Assembly (NCBI GenBank): GCA_016840945.1
Contig: JAEORJ010000278.1
Location: 1-15,179, forward strand
Source of the DNA: Candidatus Gerdarchaeota archaeon
GTDB taxonomy: Archaea > Asgardarchaeota > Heimdallarchaeia > JABLTI01
DNA length: 15,179 nt
Direction of reading: 5' to 3'
A program made the position numbers and the translations under genes. The notes beneath the pieces were generated by a model. It did not search any database. It saw only the letters and a list, made by a program, of their open reading frames with translations, and was not told the origin of the DNA. Every line of letters starts with the position of its first letter. Positions within the stretch are counted from its first letter, which is position 1. Below, in pieces: positions 1 to 6,406 of this stretch.

Positions 1-1837
1 ATTTAATAAACGAACAGATGAATACGGTGGTAGTTTAGAAAATCGAACAAGATTTGCTAAAGAAGTGCTTCATGCTGTAAGAAAGAAATGTGGAACTAAT
101 TTTATTATTATCATGAGGTTAAATTGTCGTGATTATATTGAAGGTGGATTAGAAATAGATGATATGGCTACCATTGCTTGTGAAATTGAGAAGGAAGAAA
201 TAGTGGATATATTCAATATTACAGCAGGGGTTTTTGATTCACCATTTTATCCAGTAGTGCCATATATGAGTATACCTCGAGGTGTTTATTCAGAGTTTTC
301 AAAAATAATCAAAGAGAAATTAGTTAAAACACCTGTAAGCGTTGTTGGAAGAATAAATACTCCAGAAATAGCAGAGAAAATTTTGTTAGAGAATCGATCA
401 GATATGGTTACAGTAGGCAGGGCATTAATTGCTGATCCTTTCTTCCCTCAAAAAATATCTGAGAATAATTTAAAAGATATTAGGTATTGCATTGGATGTA
501 ACGCTTGTTTAAATCAAATTATGATCGAAGAACCAGTAGCTTGTGCTGTAAATGTCAACTTTTTAGGTACAGATGAAGATATACAAAAAACAACCGAAAA
601 GAAAAAAATTTTGATAATAGGTGCAGGTCCAGCAGGATTAGAAACTGCAAGAGTGTGTGCAATTAGAGGGCATGATGTACAATTAATTGATAAGGCATCT
701 AAAATTGGGGGATCGTTGAATGCTGCAAGTTCTTCACCTTTGAAAAACGAAATAAAACATCTAATCAATTATTATGATAATGAACTTAGCAAATTAAATG
801 TTAAAATTAATTTAGAAACAACATTTTCAGAATCAACCTTGGAATCTTTTAAACCTGATATTGCAGTAATTACAGTTGGATCAGAATGTCTTTTACCAGA
901 AATAAAGGGATTGGTAGAAAAGGGTTATTATTCTTACAAAGATGTGCTTAAAGGAAAAATCCCTGATGGAAAACGAATTGCTATTTTAGGTGGTGGGATG
1001 ATTGGTTTAGATGTAGCTGATTATTTAGCTGATAAAGATAAAGAAATAACAATTTTAGAAGAATCAAAAGCATTGGGTTCAGATTTATATGCATTAGTTG
1101 GTGTAGAAGTTGCTCCTACAACACTAAAACACACTAACATCAATGCTGAATTAGATTTTACAATAGCTGAAATAAAGAATAATGAGATTATAGGAAAAAG
1201 AGAAGATCAAGAGATAGCCATCGGTTTTGATGATATTGTAATTGCCTTAGCTAAAAAAACAGATTTTATTTATGAAGAAGACTTGATTGAAAAAATATCA
1301 AAAGTATTCAAGATTGGAGATTGTAAAAAACCACGTAAAATAAAAGAGGCAATAGAGGAAGGATATAACCTTGGTTTGAATATCGATACTGCTAAAGGCA
1401 TCGAACTAATGGATATGCAAAGTGATAATGAAAATGACATTAAGCAAATCATTATTAGAAAAATAAAAGATAGCTCTTTCAACATTTCTGATATACCACT
1501 ATACTTAGAAGTTATGGTTGAAATCTGTAATACGAATGAAAAAATTCAGAAGAAATCTAGTAAGATAAAATTACAATTTCAATTTTCAATTGAAAATGGT
1601 TCAAATTATTGGATAAAAATTACAAACGGTCACTTTACTACAGGTGAAGGAAAATTAGCAGAAGCTGATGTAAGCATCATTATGCAGAAATCAATTGCTG
1701 CAGGGATATTCACTGGTGAAGTCAATGCTACATCAGCTTATATGAGAAAGCAGATTAAATTCTTAGGCTCGATGAGACATGGTTTGAAATTCCAGCAGTG
1801 GACAAATGCTGTAACTGAAGAATTAGGATTAGGATAA
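1..1837 (+). CDS. OYE/2,4-dienoyl-CoA reductase-type flavin oxidoreductase with C-terminal SCP2 domain (5' partial)
   Basis: The reading frame is open from the left edge, so the N-terminus is missing; a GTG at 65 is internal. Codons before it spell the OYE signature NKRTDEYGGSLENR (bases 5-46). Numbering from that GTG: the end of an FMN-binding TIM barrel (to about 130, with GRALIADP), an iron-sulfur cysteine set C142/C145/C148/C160 spaced as in trimethylamine dehydrogenase, a first dinucleotide fold GAGPAG at 186 (FAD/ADP), a second GGGMIG at 309 (NAD(P)H), and an SCP2 sterol/lipid-carrier domain at about 460-575 ending near ADVSIIMQ and the GEVNATSAYM stretch. By family it should reduce an activated C=C bond, such as an enoyl- or dienoyl-CoA, in the cytoplasm using NAD(P)H, FAD, FMN and a 4Fe-4S cluster. 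The SCP2 fusion is unusual and hints at a hydrophobic or acyl-CoA substrate (inference). It is the first gene of a plus-strand cluster, 32 bases before the next. Confidence 0.88.
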   Translation, partial: FNKRTDEYGGSLENRTRFAKEVLHAVRKKCGTNFIIIMRLNCRDYIEGGLEIDDMATIACEIEKEEIVDIFNITAGVFDSPFYPVVPYMSIPRGVYSEFSKIIKEKLVKTPVSVVGRINTPEIAEKILLENRSDMVTVGRALIADPFFPQKISENNLKDIRYCIGCNACLNQIMIEEPVACAVNVNFLGTDEDIQKTTEKKKILIIGAGPAGLETARVCAIRGHDVQLIDKASKIGGSLNAASSSPLKNEIKHLINYYDNELSKLNVKINLETTFSESTLESFKPDIAVITVGSECLLPEIKGLVEKGYYSYKDVLKGKIPDGKRIAILGGGMIGLDVADYLADKDKEITILEESKALGSDLYALVGVEVAPTTLKHTNINAELDFTIAEIKNNEIIGKREDQEIAIGFDDIVIALAKKTDFIYEEDLIEKISKVFKIGDCKKPRKIKEAIEEGYNLGLNIDTAKGIELMDMQSDNENDIKQIIIRKIKDSSFNISDIPLYLEVMVEICNTNEKIQKKSSKIKLQFQFSIENGSNYWIKITNGHFTTGEGKLAEADVSIIMQKSIAAGIFTGEVNATSAYMRKQIKFLGSMRHGLKFQQWTNAVTEELGLG

Positions 1838-1857
1838 AATATATTTTAAAAATTTCT

Positions 1858-1869
1858 GGTGTGATTTGA
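1858..1869 (+). promoter_or_regulatory. Ribosome binding site GGTG, 8 bases before a TTG start
   Basis: GGTG at 1858-1861 is complementary to the CACC of the archaeal 16S 3' end (AUCACCUCC) and lies 8 bases from TTG 1870. The same arrangement precedes the M28 gene at 8889, which supports both starts. Confidence 0.6.
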
Positions 1870-2814
1870 TTGAAGGAGAATCTTTTAAAATATGCTGAGG
1901 AAAATCTTGAGGTTCTTCTAAAACCATTTGGTCAATTAGATTGTTTGTTATATTATACTATAATATGTCAAAAATTACAAAAATATTTGCAAACAAAAAC
2001 ATTAGCTACAAAGACATGGTTACCTAAAGCTAATATTCCTAATTTTATTAGAAGAGCTTCAAAAGACAAACCATTATTCGCAGATAATGTTTCAATGAAT
2101 GTTACTTTAGACTTTATTAAACTAAGATCTGAAAGTGAAAAATCAGAGGTTATAAATGATTTAACTATTGACGAAAGTTTGATTTGGACATATTTCGTTC
2201 CAAGAAAATATATTGAATTATTTTATTCAACAAATGGTGAAGGGAAAGGTAATGATATTGATCGAATATTTTTTGATATTGATCGTGGAGAAAATATCTC
2301 AGCTAAACAAGCTCAAAAAGTAGCACAATTATTAATTGAGGAAATAACTAGTGATAATAAACTGAGAAAATTAGTTAATTTTGACAAACCATTTTGTTAC
2401 TGGACTGGCAAATCGTTTCATATTTATCTCTTTTTAGAAGAGAGTGTAAAAAATTCATTTTATAATGAAAATATTAGTTTTTCTTCTAAAAATCCAGAAA
2501 ATAGTTTTACTGAAAAATGGGCTAAAAGAATAGATGAGCAACTTGATTTTAAAGTTGTAGCTAGTCATGAACGTAATAATAATACAATTAATATTGATCC
2601 TTCACAAACTCCATCAGGTAAATTGTCTCGAATCCCTCTTGGAGCTTTACATATGGCTGATAGTAAAACTATTGATGGTGTCTCTGTGCCATTAACAGAT
2701 GATCAGCTTGAAGATAAACAATTAACGGATAATTTAATGAAATTTCAACCACTAGATATTATAAAAAATATATCAATTTTTACTAATAACTTACCTCGTA
2801 AATATAGGGTGTGA
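1870..2814 (+). CDS. Archaeo-eukaryotic primase (AEP) superfamily protein, PriS/LigD-polymerase-like
   Basis: A 314-residue protein with the catalytic pattern of the AEP fold. Motif I is FFDIDRG with D136 and D138 (metal-binding DxD). Motif II is TGKSFHIYLFL with H184, equivalent to the SGKGxH of primases and LigD polymerase domains. Motif III is NIDPSQ with D243, followed by KLSRIPLGALH and a GVSVPL segment, which match the R-x-P-x-SLH and V-x-PL pattern of PriS and LigD-Pol. I see no cysteine/histidine zinc knuckle like that of canonical PriS, so it is probably not the replicative primase small subunit. It may be a specialised primase-polymerase in repair, gap filling or end joining (inference). 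The TTG start is chosen from the GGTG site at 1858. The stop is 10 bases before the next gene, so co-expression is likely. No ligase, Ku or PriL gene is visible nearby. Confidence 0.75.
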   Translation: MKENLLKYAEENLEVLLKPFGQLDCLLYYTIICQKLQKYLQTKTLATKTWLPKANIPNFIRRASKDKPLFADNVSMNVTLDFIKLRSESEKSEVINDLTIDESLIWTYFVPRKYIELFYSTNGEGKGNDIDRIFFDIDRGENISAKQAQKVAQLLIEEITSDNKLRKLVNFDKPFCYWTGKSFHIYLFLEESVKNSFYNENISFSSKNPENSFTEKWAKRIDEQLDFKVVASHERNNNTINIDPSQTPSGKLSRIPLGALHMADSKTIDGVSVPLTDDQLEDKQLTDNLMKFQPLDIIKNISIFTNNLPRKYRV

Positions 2815-2824
2815 AAAAGGAAAA

Positions 2825-3352
2825 ATGACAAGTAGTAATTATTCAGTTTTAGAACGAAATATGTTAGTGTTTCGTATTTATTTAGCTCTATTTATTTTTG
2901 GTCTTTTCATAGCTTTTGGGTCACTTGCAGGTTCAGTCATTTTAATTCTCAATTTTGGACTATGGGGTATTGGTATTTCACTTGCAGTATTAGCTTTTAT
3001 TGTAAGCCCCTTTTCAGGTCGATTGTTTATACGATATATACGTGCAAATAATGCTTATAAAAGAGTTAATGCTCTGAAAAAGAAAGAGGACATTAAAGGT
3101 TTAATGGAATTAACTAATGTTAGTGGTTTAGAAGTTTATCAATCAAGTGTATTAAAAATGCTCTTTAGTATTTATGCATTAATAGATTTAAATGTCAAGG
3201 ATGTAGCACCTATATTAATAGAACAATATAGCACTGCAAAGGAAAATAACTACCCATTTCAAAAATACCAACATTTACTTCAAATACTAGCTGGAAAAAT
3301 AGGTTATGAATCCTATGAACAACTAATCGAGGAATATAACATAAATAATTAA
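2825..3352 (+). CDS. Small integral membrane protein with cytosolic helical tail, function unknown
   Basis: A 175-residue protein I do not recognise. Two hydrophobic helices at about 13-37 and 43-65, joined by a short glycine-containing turn, form a membrane hairpin. The segment after helix 2 is rich in Arg and Lys (RLFIRYIRANNAYKRVNALK), which suggests that both termini lie in the cytoplasm. The remaining 100 or so residues are predicted-helical and soluble, with alternating charged and leucine positions, and could be a small repeat-like helical domain. The ATG is preceded by GGGTGTGA, which contains the stop codon of the AEP gene, and by AAAGG closer in. Translation is probably coupled to the upstream gene. 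It is the last plus-strand gene before a convergent intergenic region. Confidence 0.7.
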   Translation: MTSSNYSVLERNMLVFRIYLALFIFGLFIAFGSLAGSVILILNFGLWGIGISLAVLAFIVSPFSGRLFIRYIRANNAYKRVNALKKKEDIKGLMELTNVSGLEVYQSSVLKMLFSIYALIDLNVKDVAPILIEQYSTAKENNYPFQKYQHLLQILAGKIGYESYEQLIEEYNINN

Positions 3353-3503
3353 CATGGATAAAACCTATATTGATTATCTATATATTATATATGCTTGATT
3401 TAAATCAAAAAGTAACTGTAATAATGAAAAAAATAAAAATTTTAAATATAAATTAATTTCATGATATTTGATGGAAAAAAAGTAGATGACTAAATAAAAA
3501 AAA
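3353..3503. other. Convergent intergenic region, A/T homopolymer-rich
   Basis: About 150 bases between the ends of the plus-strand membrane protein gene and the minus-strand V4R gene. It is almost entirely A and T with no open frame of note and no RNA-like fold that I can see apart from the A/T hairpin at 3491-3510. Confidence 0.5.
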
Positions 3504-3510
3504 TTATTTA
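3475..3510 (-). terminator. Candidate U-tract terminator of the minus-strand longin/V4R operon
   Basis: Read on the minus strand, the V4R stop codon sits in a perfect 7-base inverted repeat (TTATTTA/TAAATAA, 3491-3497 with 3504-3510) flanking a T run (3498-3503). A second run of seven Ts follows at 3481-3475. Archaeal intrinsic termination needs mainly U tracts, so this is plausible; the A/U-only hairpin itself may add little. Confidence 0.4.
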
Positions 3511-4250
3511 GCCATTTGTGATAGGACTTCTTTCACTTTATCTTCAAGTTTATCTTTGTGAGTCATAACAAAGCGGCATTCTTTGTCACCTCTAGCTCTA
3601 CAAGAGATTTCTTTAGCTTCTAAATCGACACCAAAGCTTTCACTACACCAACCAGCAGAATAACCAGCATTCATTACACAAACGGGGATTGGTGACTTAT
3701 GACCACGGATGTAAATAAAGGAATCGGCTTCAAAAGATCTTGGGTGAGTGTACATTAAAAAGAAATTCTCATCGGGGCTTGGTTTTGACTTTGCATCTAT
3801 ATCTACATTTGCCCAACCTGTAAAAGCAAAATGTACAGGTCCAGCTGATAATTTTTCAATTGGGTTATCTAATCCCATTGAAAAGTGGAATTTTCGAGCG
3901 TCAGCAGTTCCAAGAGCTTTTGCTAAATGGTAAATGACATTTATTATATGGGGATTGTTTAATCCCTCATCTAATTCCATTAGTTCTGCTAATGCTTCAG
4001 GAAAGCTTATTCTCATAGAAGCTGCTCTAACTAGAAGATATCGCTCACCACCAATTAATATTCTACCATTAGCTGGGTCCCATTCCATTGATTCAAAGTA
4101 TTTTGAAACTTTATCTTCTGCTGCCATGAACAATGGTTTCATGTCATCTGGCGTTTTAACAGATTGAATTTCACCTTCTTTGAATGGGAAAGAAGGTTTT
4201 GCTGATTCAATTTGATCTTCTTCTTTCTTTCTTCTAAACCATCGCATCAT
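3504..4250 (-). CDS. XylR N-terminal/V4R (4-vinyl reductase) domain protein
   Basis: A 248-residue soluble protein. After a basic N-terminal stretch (MMRWFRRKK) comes a region like the XylR N-terminal sensory domain (about 45-185; GGERYLLVRAASMRISF, GPVHFAFTGWANVDI, HPRSFEADSF) and then a V4R module (about 186-230) with the hallmark AGYSAGWCSESFG and CRARGDKECRFVM. C191, C202, C217 and C225 are the conserved cysteines, and the last two with G221-D222 form the C-x3-GD-x2-C signature. V4R domains bind small hydrophobic ligands or act as protein-interaction modules and share a fold with the TRAPP subunit Bet3. No DNA-binding, kinase or ATPase domain is attached, so the partner must be separate. 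The start has an AGAGGT site 10 bases upstream. It lies 19 bases downstream of the longin-like gene, probably in one operon. The sequence reads closer to bacterial XylR-N/V4R sensors than to most archaeal V4R proteins (impression only). Confidence 0.85.
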   Translation of the reverse strand: MMRWFRRKKEEDQIESAKPSFPFKEGEIQSVKTPDDMKPLFMAAEDKVSKYFESMEWDPANGRILIGGERYLLVRAASMRISFPEALAELMELDEGLNNPHIINVIYHLAKALGTADARKFHFSMGLDNPIEKLSAGPVHFAFTGWANVDIDAKSKPSPDENFFLMYTHPRSFEADSFIYIRGHKSPIPVCVMNAGYSAGWCSESFGVDLEAKEISCRARGDKECRFVMTHKDKLEDKVKEVLSQMAK

Positions 4251-4269
4251 TTTTTATTTACCTCTTTTT

Positions 4270-4965
4270 CTAATCATATGGGGACTTTAATTTACCTAAC
4301 ATATCTTTCATTTCAGTGATTTCTACTTGAGGATCTTTATACCCAAGAATATTGAATTTTGAATCTAAATAAACAGTGAATGAATGACTGCAAATTTCAT
4401 TTGCAAAAATTTGATGTTCAATGAATTTAACGCCTTTTGTAATAGATGGTAATTCTATGGTATTTTTTACATTGCATAATGGACAAGTTATTGTAATATC
4501 TGTTTTTTCTCTAATGGCTTTAGGTTTCTCTACATAAATCTCAGATCGTATGGTGTTGAATTTCTCAGAAATGCTCATTGGGAAATTTGCTGTTTGTATA
4601 TGTTTCAATTCAATAGACTCACTGATGTTTTTTAGAATACGAGTAAGTAGTGTAGCATTTTCATAGATGAGTATTCTATCCTTGATATCAAATGCTGCAA
4701 TTAATGAACAAAATCTAAATCCACCGCGTGCTTTAGAATCCTTAATAGGGAACATATATGCAAAAGTAATGATTTTATCTTTTATAAAGGGAATAATAGA
4801 TTCTCCTCTAGAGCTATTCTCATCTGTATCTGATGTAAAAGACATTACACCTAGCATTATTTTCATGGTTAATTTTTTGCTTAGTTCGTCATCTAAATGT
4901 AAGCTATATATAGGTGTAGGTCCAACCTTTTCATCCAAAACCCCTATACATAAGCCAATTATCAT
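4270..4965 (-). CDS. Longin/roadblock-like domain protein with C-terminal zinc site
   Basis: A 231-residue protein I know only as a type. The N-terminal 120 residues follow a longin/roadblock (profilin-like) order: strand IIGLCIGVLDEKVGP, strand PIYSLHL, helix DELSKKLTMKIMLGVMS, then three strands (IIPFIK, KIITFAYMFPI, FRFCSLIAAFDI) and a long helix (ENATLLTRILKNISESIEL). The stretch opening with 'GVLDEKVGPTPIYS' is the type seen in many Asgard longin-like proteins. The C-terminal part carries C161-PLC164 and C192-S-H194, a treble-clef-like zinc site with the ending CSHSFTVYLD. Longin and roadblock domains scaffold or regulate small GTPases and vesicle-tethering complexes in eukaryotes; a role here is inference. 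The start ATG has a strong AGGTGA site 10 bases upstream (4976-4981). It is the first gene of the two-gene unit with the V4R protein. No GTPase gene is in view. Confidence 0.6.
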   Translation of the reverse strand: MIIGLCIGVLDEKVGPTPIYSLHLDDELSKKLTMKIMLGVMSFTSDTDENSSRGESIIPFIKDKIITFAYMFPIKDSKARGGFRFCSLIAAFDIKDRILIYENATLLTRILKNISESIELKHIQTANFPMSISEKFNTIRSEIYVEKPKAIREKTDITITCPLCNVKNTIELPSITKGVKFIEHQIFANEICSHSFTVYLDSKFNILGYKDPQVEITEMKDMLGKLKSPYD

Positions 4966-4975
4966 TTTGTTTTTT

Positions 4976-4981
4976 TCACCT
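4976..4981 (-). promoter_or_regulatory. Shine-Dalgarno site AGGTGA of the longin-like gene
   Basis: Minus-strand AGGTGA, a six-base match to the archaeal SD consensus GGAGGTGAT, placed 10 bases before ATG 4965. It fixes this start. Confidence 0.7.
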
Positions 4982-5025
4982 GTTGAAAAGATAAAACTAA
5001 AATTATTTTCTTTTCTTTCTTTTAG

Positions 5026-5036
5026 ATAGATATAAG
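5026..5036 (-). promoter_or_regulatory. Possible TATA box for the longin/V4R operon
   Basis: The minus-strand sequence CCCTTATATCT lies about 60 bases before the start codon, in a 160-base gap separated from the RING-like gene by T tracts. The TATA similarity is modest in such A+T-rich DNA, so the call is weak. Confidence 0.25.
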
Positions 5037-5089
5037 GGTTATTCTTTCGACATAAAAATGAAAAGTGATATCTATTATCTAATTAAACT

Positions 5090-5114
5090 AAAAAATATTT
5101 GAAATTATAAAAAA
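5090..5114 (-). terminator. Candidate U-tract terminator after the RING-like gene
   Basis: Two six-base T runs on the minus strand (5114-5109 and 5095-5090) follow the stop codon at 5125 by about 10 and 30 bases, as expected for U-tract termination in archaea. Confidence 0.35.
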
Positions 5115-5124
5115 CATCATTTCT

Positions 5125-6306
5125 TTAAGATTCTGATATTAAGTCAGTATTCATGATTATATTTCTAAGTTTTATTTCTTGTAAACAAGTTGGGCATTTT
5201 CCTTGTGTTTTAACCCATTCGTGTAAATGACTTAAATGGGCAATTGATTTACATTTTGGACAACTTGCTGTTTGATCATCCTTAGATATTGGTAATTTAC
5301 ACACAGAACATCTTTGGATTTTTTGCGAACAATTAGGACAAGTTTGAGTATTATTCTCTAATTGTGTGCCACAATAAAAGCAACTAATTCTGCTGCTGAA
5401 TTTTTTAAAATGAAGAATTGAGTCTAATTCATTACGTAACCGATCATCAAAATTAAGCATATTTTGGATTTTGCGAACTTGCCGAGTTTCCTTATCTAAT
5501 ACCAAATAACGAGTTGAAGAGCTACTATCTAAACGAGCAACCCAATACATCTGATAAAAAGTTCCTAAATCGCCAAATTTAACAATTTCTGAATTCTTAT
5601 TTAAACCTAAGAAACGTCTCAAACCCCGATTCCATTTTTTAGTGAAATTTTGAACTTTCCTTTCTTGATTTTTGATTGCTGATTGTGCTTGTTTTCTTAA
5701 TTGCTTTACTAGTTTCAAATTAGAAGAATAAGAGGATTTCATATCTTTAAAGATAGAAGATTTCTTATTACCTTTGAAGGTATCAATTTTCATTTTTAAA
5801 ATATCAGCTTTCTTTTTATATTCATCAGCTTCAACTAATACAGGTTCCATATCTTTTATTACTTGGTCGAGTTGATTTTCTAATTCGATTTTATTATCAA
5901 CATAGCTTTTATACAATTGATTATAAACATCTATAGGTTGATAAAACGGTAATGCAGGATAAGATCCTTTTAGGCTGGTTCTAGTAGAAAGAAGAGCTTG
6001 ATTCTCTCGAGAAAAAATCACTTTGAGTGCATTTCTACCACCTTCATTTTTTAATATTTGATTAATATAAGGAATAGAAAATAAACCCAACATAAAATCT
6101 CTTACAGCAAAAATATTATCAGAAGTTTTGTTGGATTTTCTAGTACTAATTTCAAAATGTCGTATAGGCCATAACACTAGTTTTAGATAAGATAGTTCCT
6201 CAATAGGTTTCTTTCGAAATAGTCCTTGTCCTTTGTATCTATTCTGTTCTACTATTGTTTGTATAGATTCAATTGGTTGTTCATTAGGGATAACTTGATA
6301 GCTCAA
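5125..6306 (-). CDS. Coiled-coil protein with C-terminal zinc ribbon and RING-like (C4-H2-C2) finger
   Basis: I do not recognise the full-length family. With the start at TTG 6306 (393 residues) the GAGG site at 6317-6314 is 7 bases away; the longer TTG at 6312 would leave only one base. Residues 30-60 and 250-285 are beta-rich with paired motifs (LVLWPIRHFEI; YQMYWVARLD followed by STRYLVLDKET), separated by a basic coiled coil at about 140-230. The C-terminus has two zinc modules: C309/C312/C323/C326, a ribbon, then C333/C336, C349/C352, H357/H360, C371/C374 with W364. The last part (HLSHLHEW then GKCPTC) closely resembles the end of eukaryotic RING-H2 and Vps/SEA-type RING fingers. RING domains recruit ubiquitin E2 enzymes or build complexes; whether this one does is unknown. 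It lies about 100 bases downstream of nreA on the same strand, so it may be co-transcribed with it or use its own promoter. Confidence 0.7.
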   Translation of the reverse strand: MSYQVIPNEQPIESIQTIVEQNRYKGQGLFRKKPIEELSYLKLVLWPIRHFEISTRKSNKTSDNIFAVRDFMLGLFSIPYINQILKNEGGRNALKVIFSRENQALLSTRTSLKGSYPALPFYQPIDVYNQLYKSYVDNKIELENQLDQVIKDMEPVLVEADEYKKKADILKMKIDTFKGNKKSSIFKDMKSSYSSNLKLVKQLRKQAQSAIKNQERKVQNFTKKWNRGLRRFLGLNKNSEIVKFGDLGTFYQMYWVARLDSSSSTRYLVLDKETRQVRKIQNMLNFDDRLRNELDSILHFKKFSSRISCFYCGTQLENNTQTCPNCSQKIQRCSVCKLPISKDDQTASCPKCKSIAHLSHLHEWVKTQGKCPTCLQEIKLRNIIMNTDLISES

Positions 6307-6317
6307 ACACAAGCCTC
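6307..6317 (-). promoter_or_regulatory. GAGG ribosome binding site that selects TTG 6306
   Basis: Minus-strand GAGG (6317-6314) is followed by 7 bases and TTG 6306. The upstream TTG at 6312 is too close to be used with this site, so the protein is probably two residues shorter than the longest open frame. Confidence 0.5.
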
Positions 6318-6406
6318 TGATTTAAGATAATATTACATTTGATAATGATGTTTCTGGTAAAAAAAACTTCGCAAATAAATAATAACCATATTTTTGTGAT
6401 AAACAA

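Noticed and set aside
65..67. GTG 65 as the start of the first gene
   Set aside because: The frame is open to base 2 and encodes the conserved OYE segment NKRTDEYGGSLENR before it, so this codon is internal and the gene is cut by the window edge.
1870..2814. Canonical primase small subunit PriS
   Set aside because: Motifs fit the AEP superfamily, but the zinc-binding cysteine/histidine cluster of PriS is missing, so only the superfamily name is given.
3491..3510. A/T inverted repeat as a structured RNA
   Set aside because: It contains only A and T and is what A+T-rich DNA gives by chance; kept only as part of a possible U-tract terminator.
3748..4167. Two plus-strand open frames opposite the V4R gene
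   Set aside because: Both are antisense shadows of highly conserved V4R coding sequence.
4667..5029. 120-residue plus-strand open frame
   Set aside because: It lies opposite the longin-like gene, has no recognisable domain, and its region is explained by the minus-strand gene with a strong AGGTGA site.
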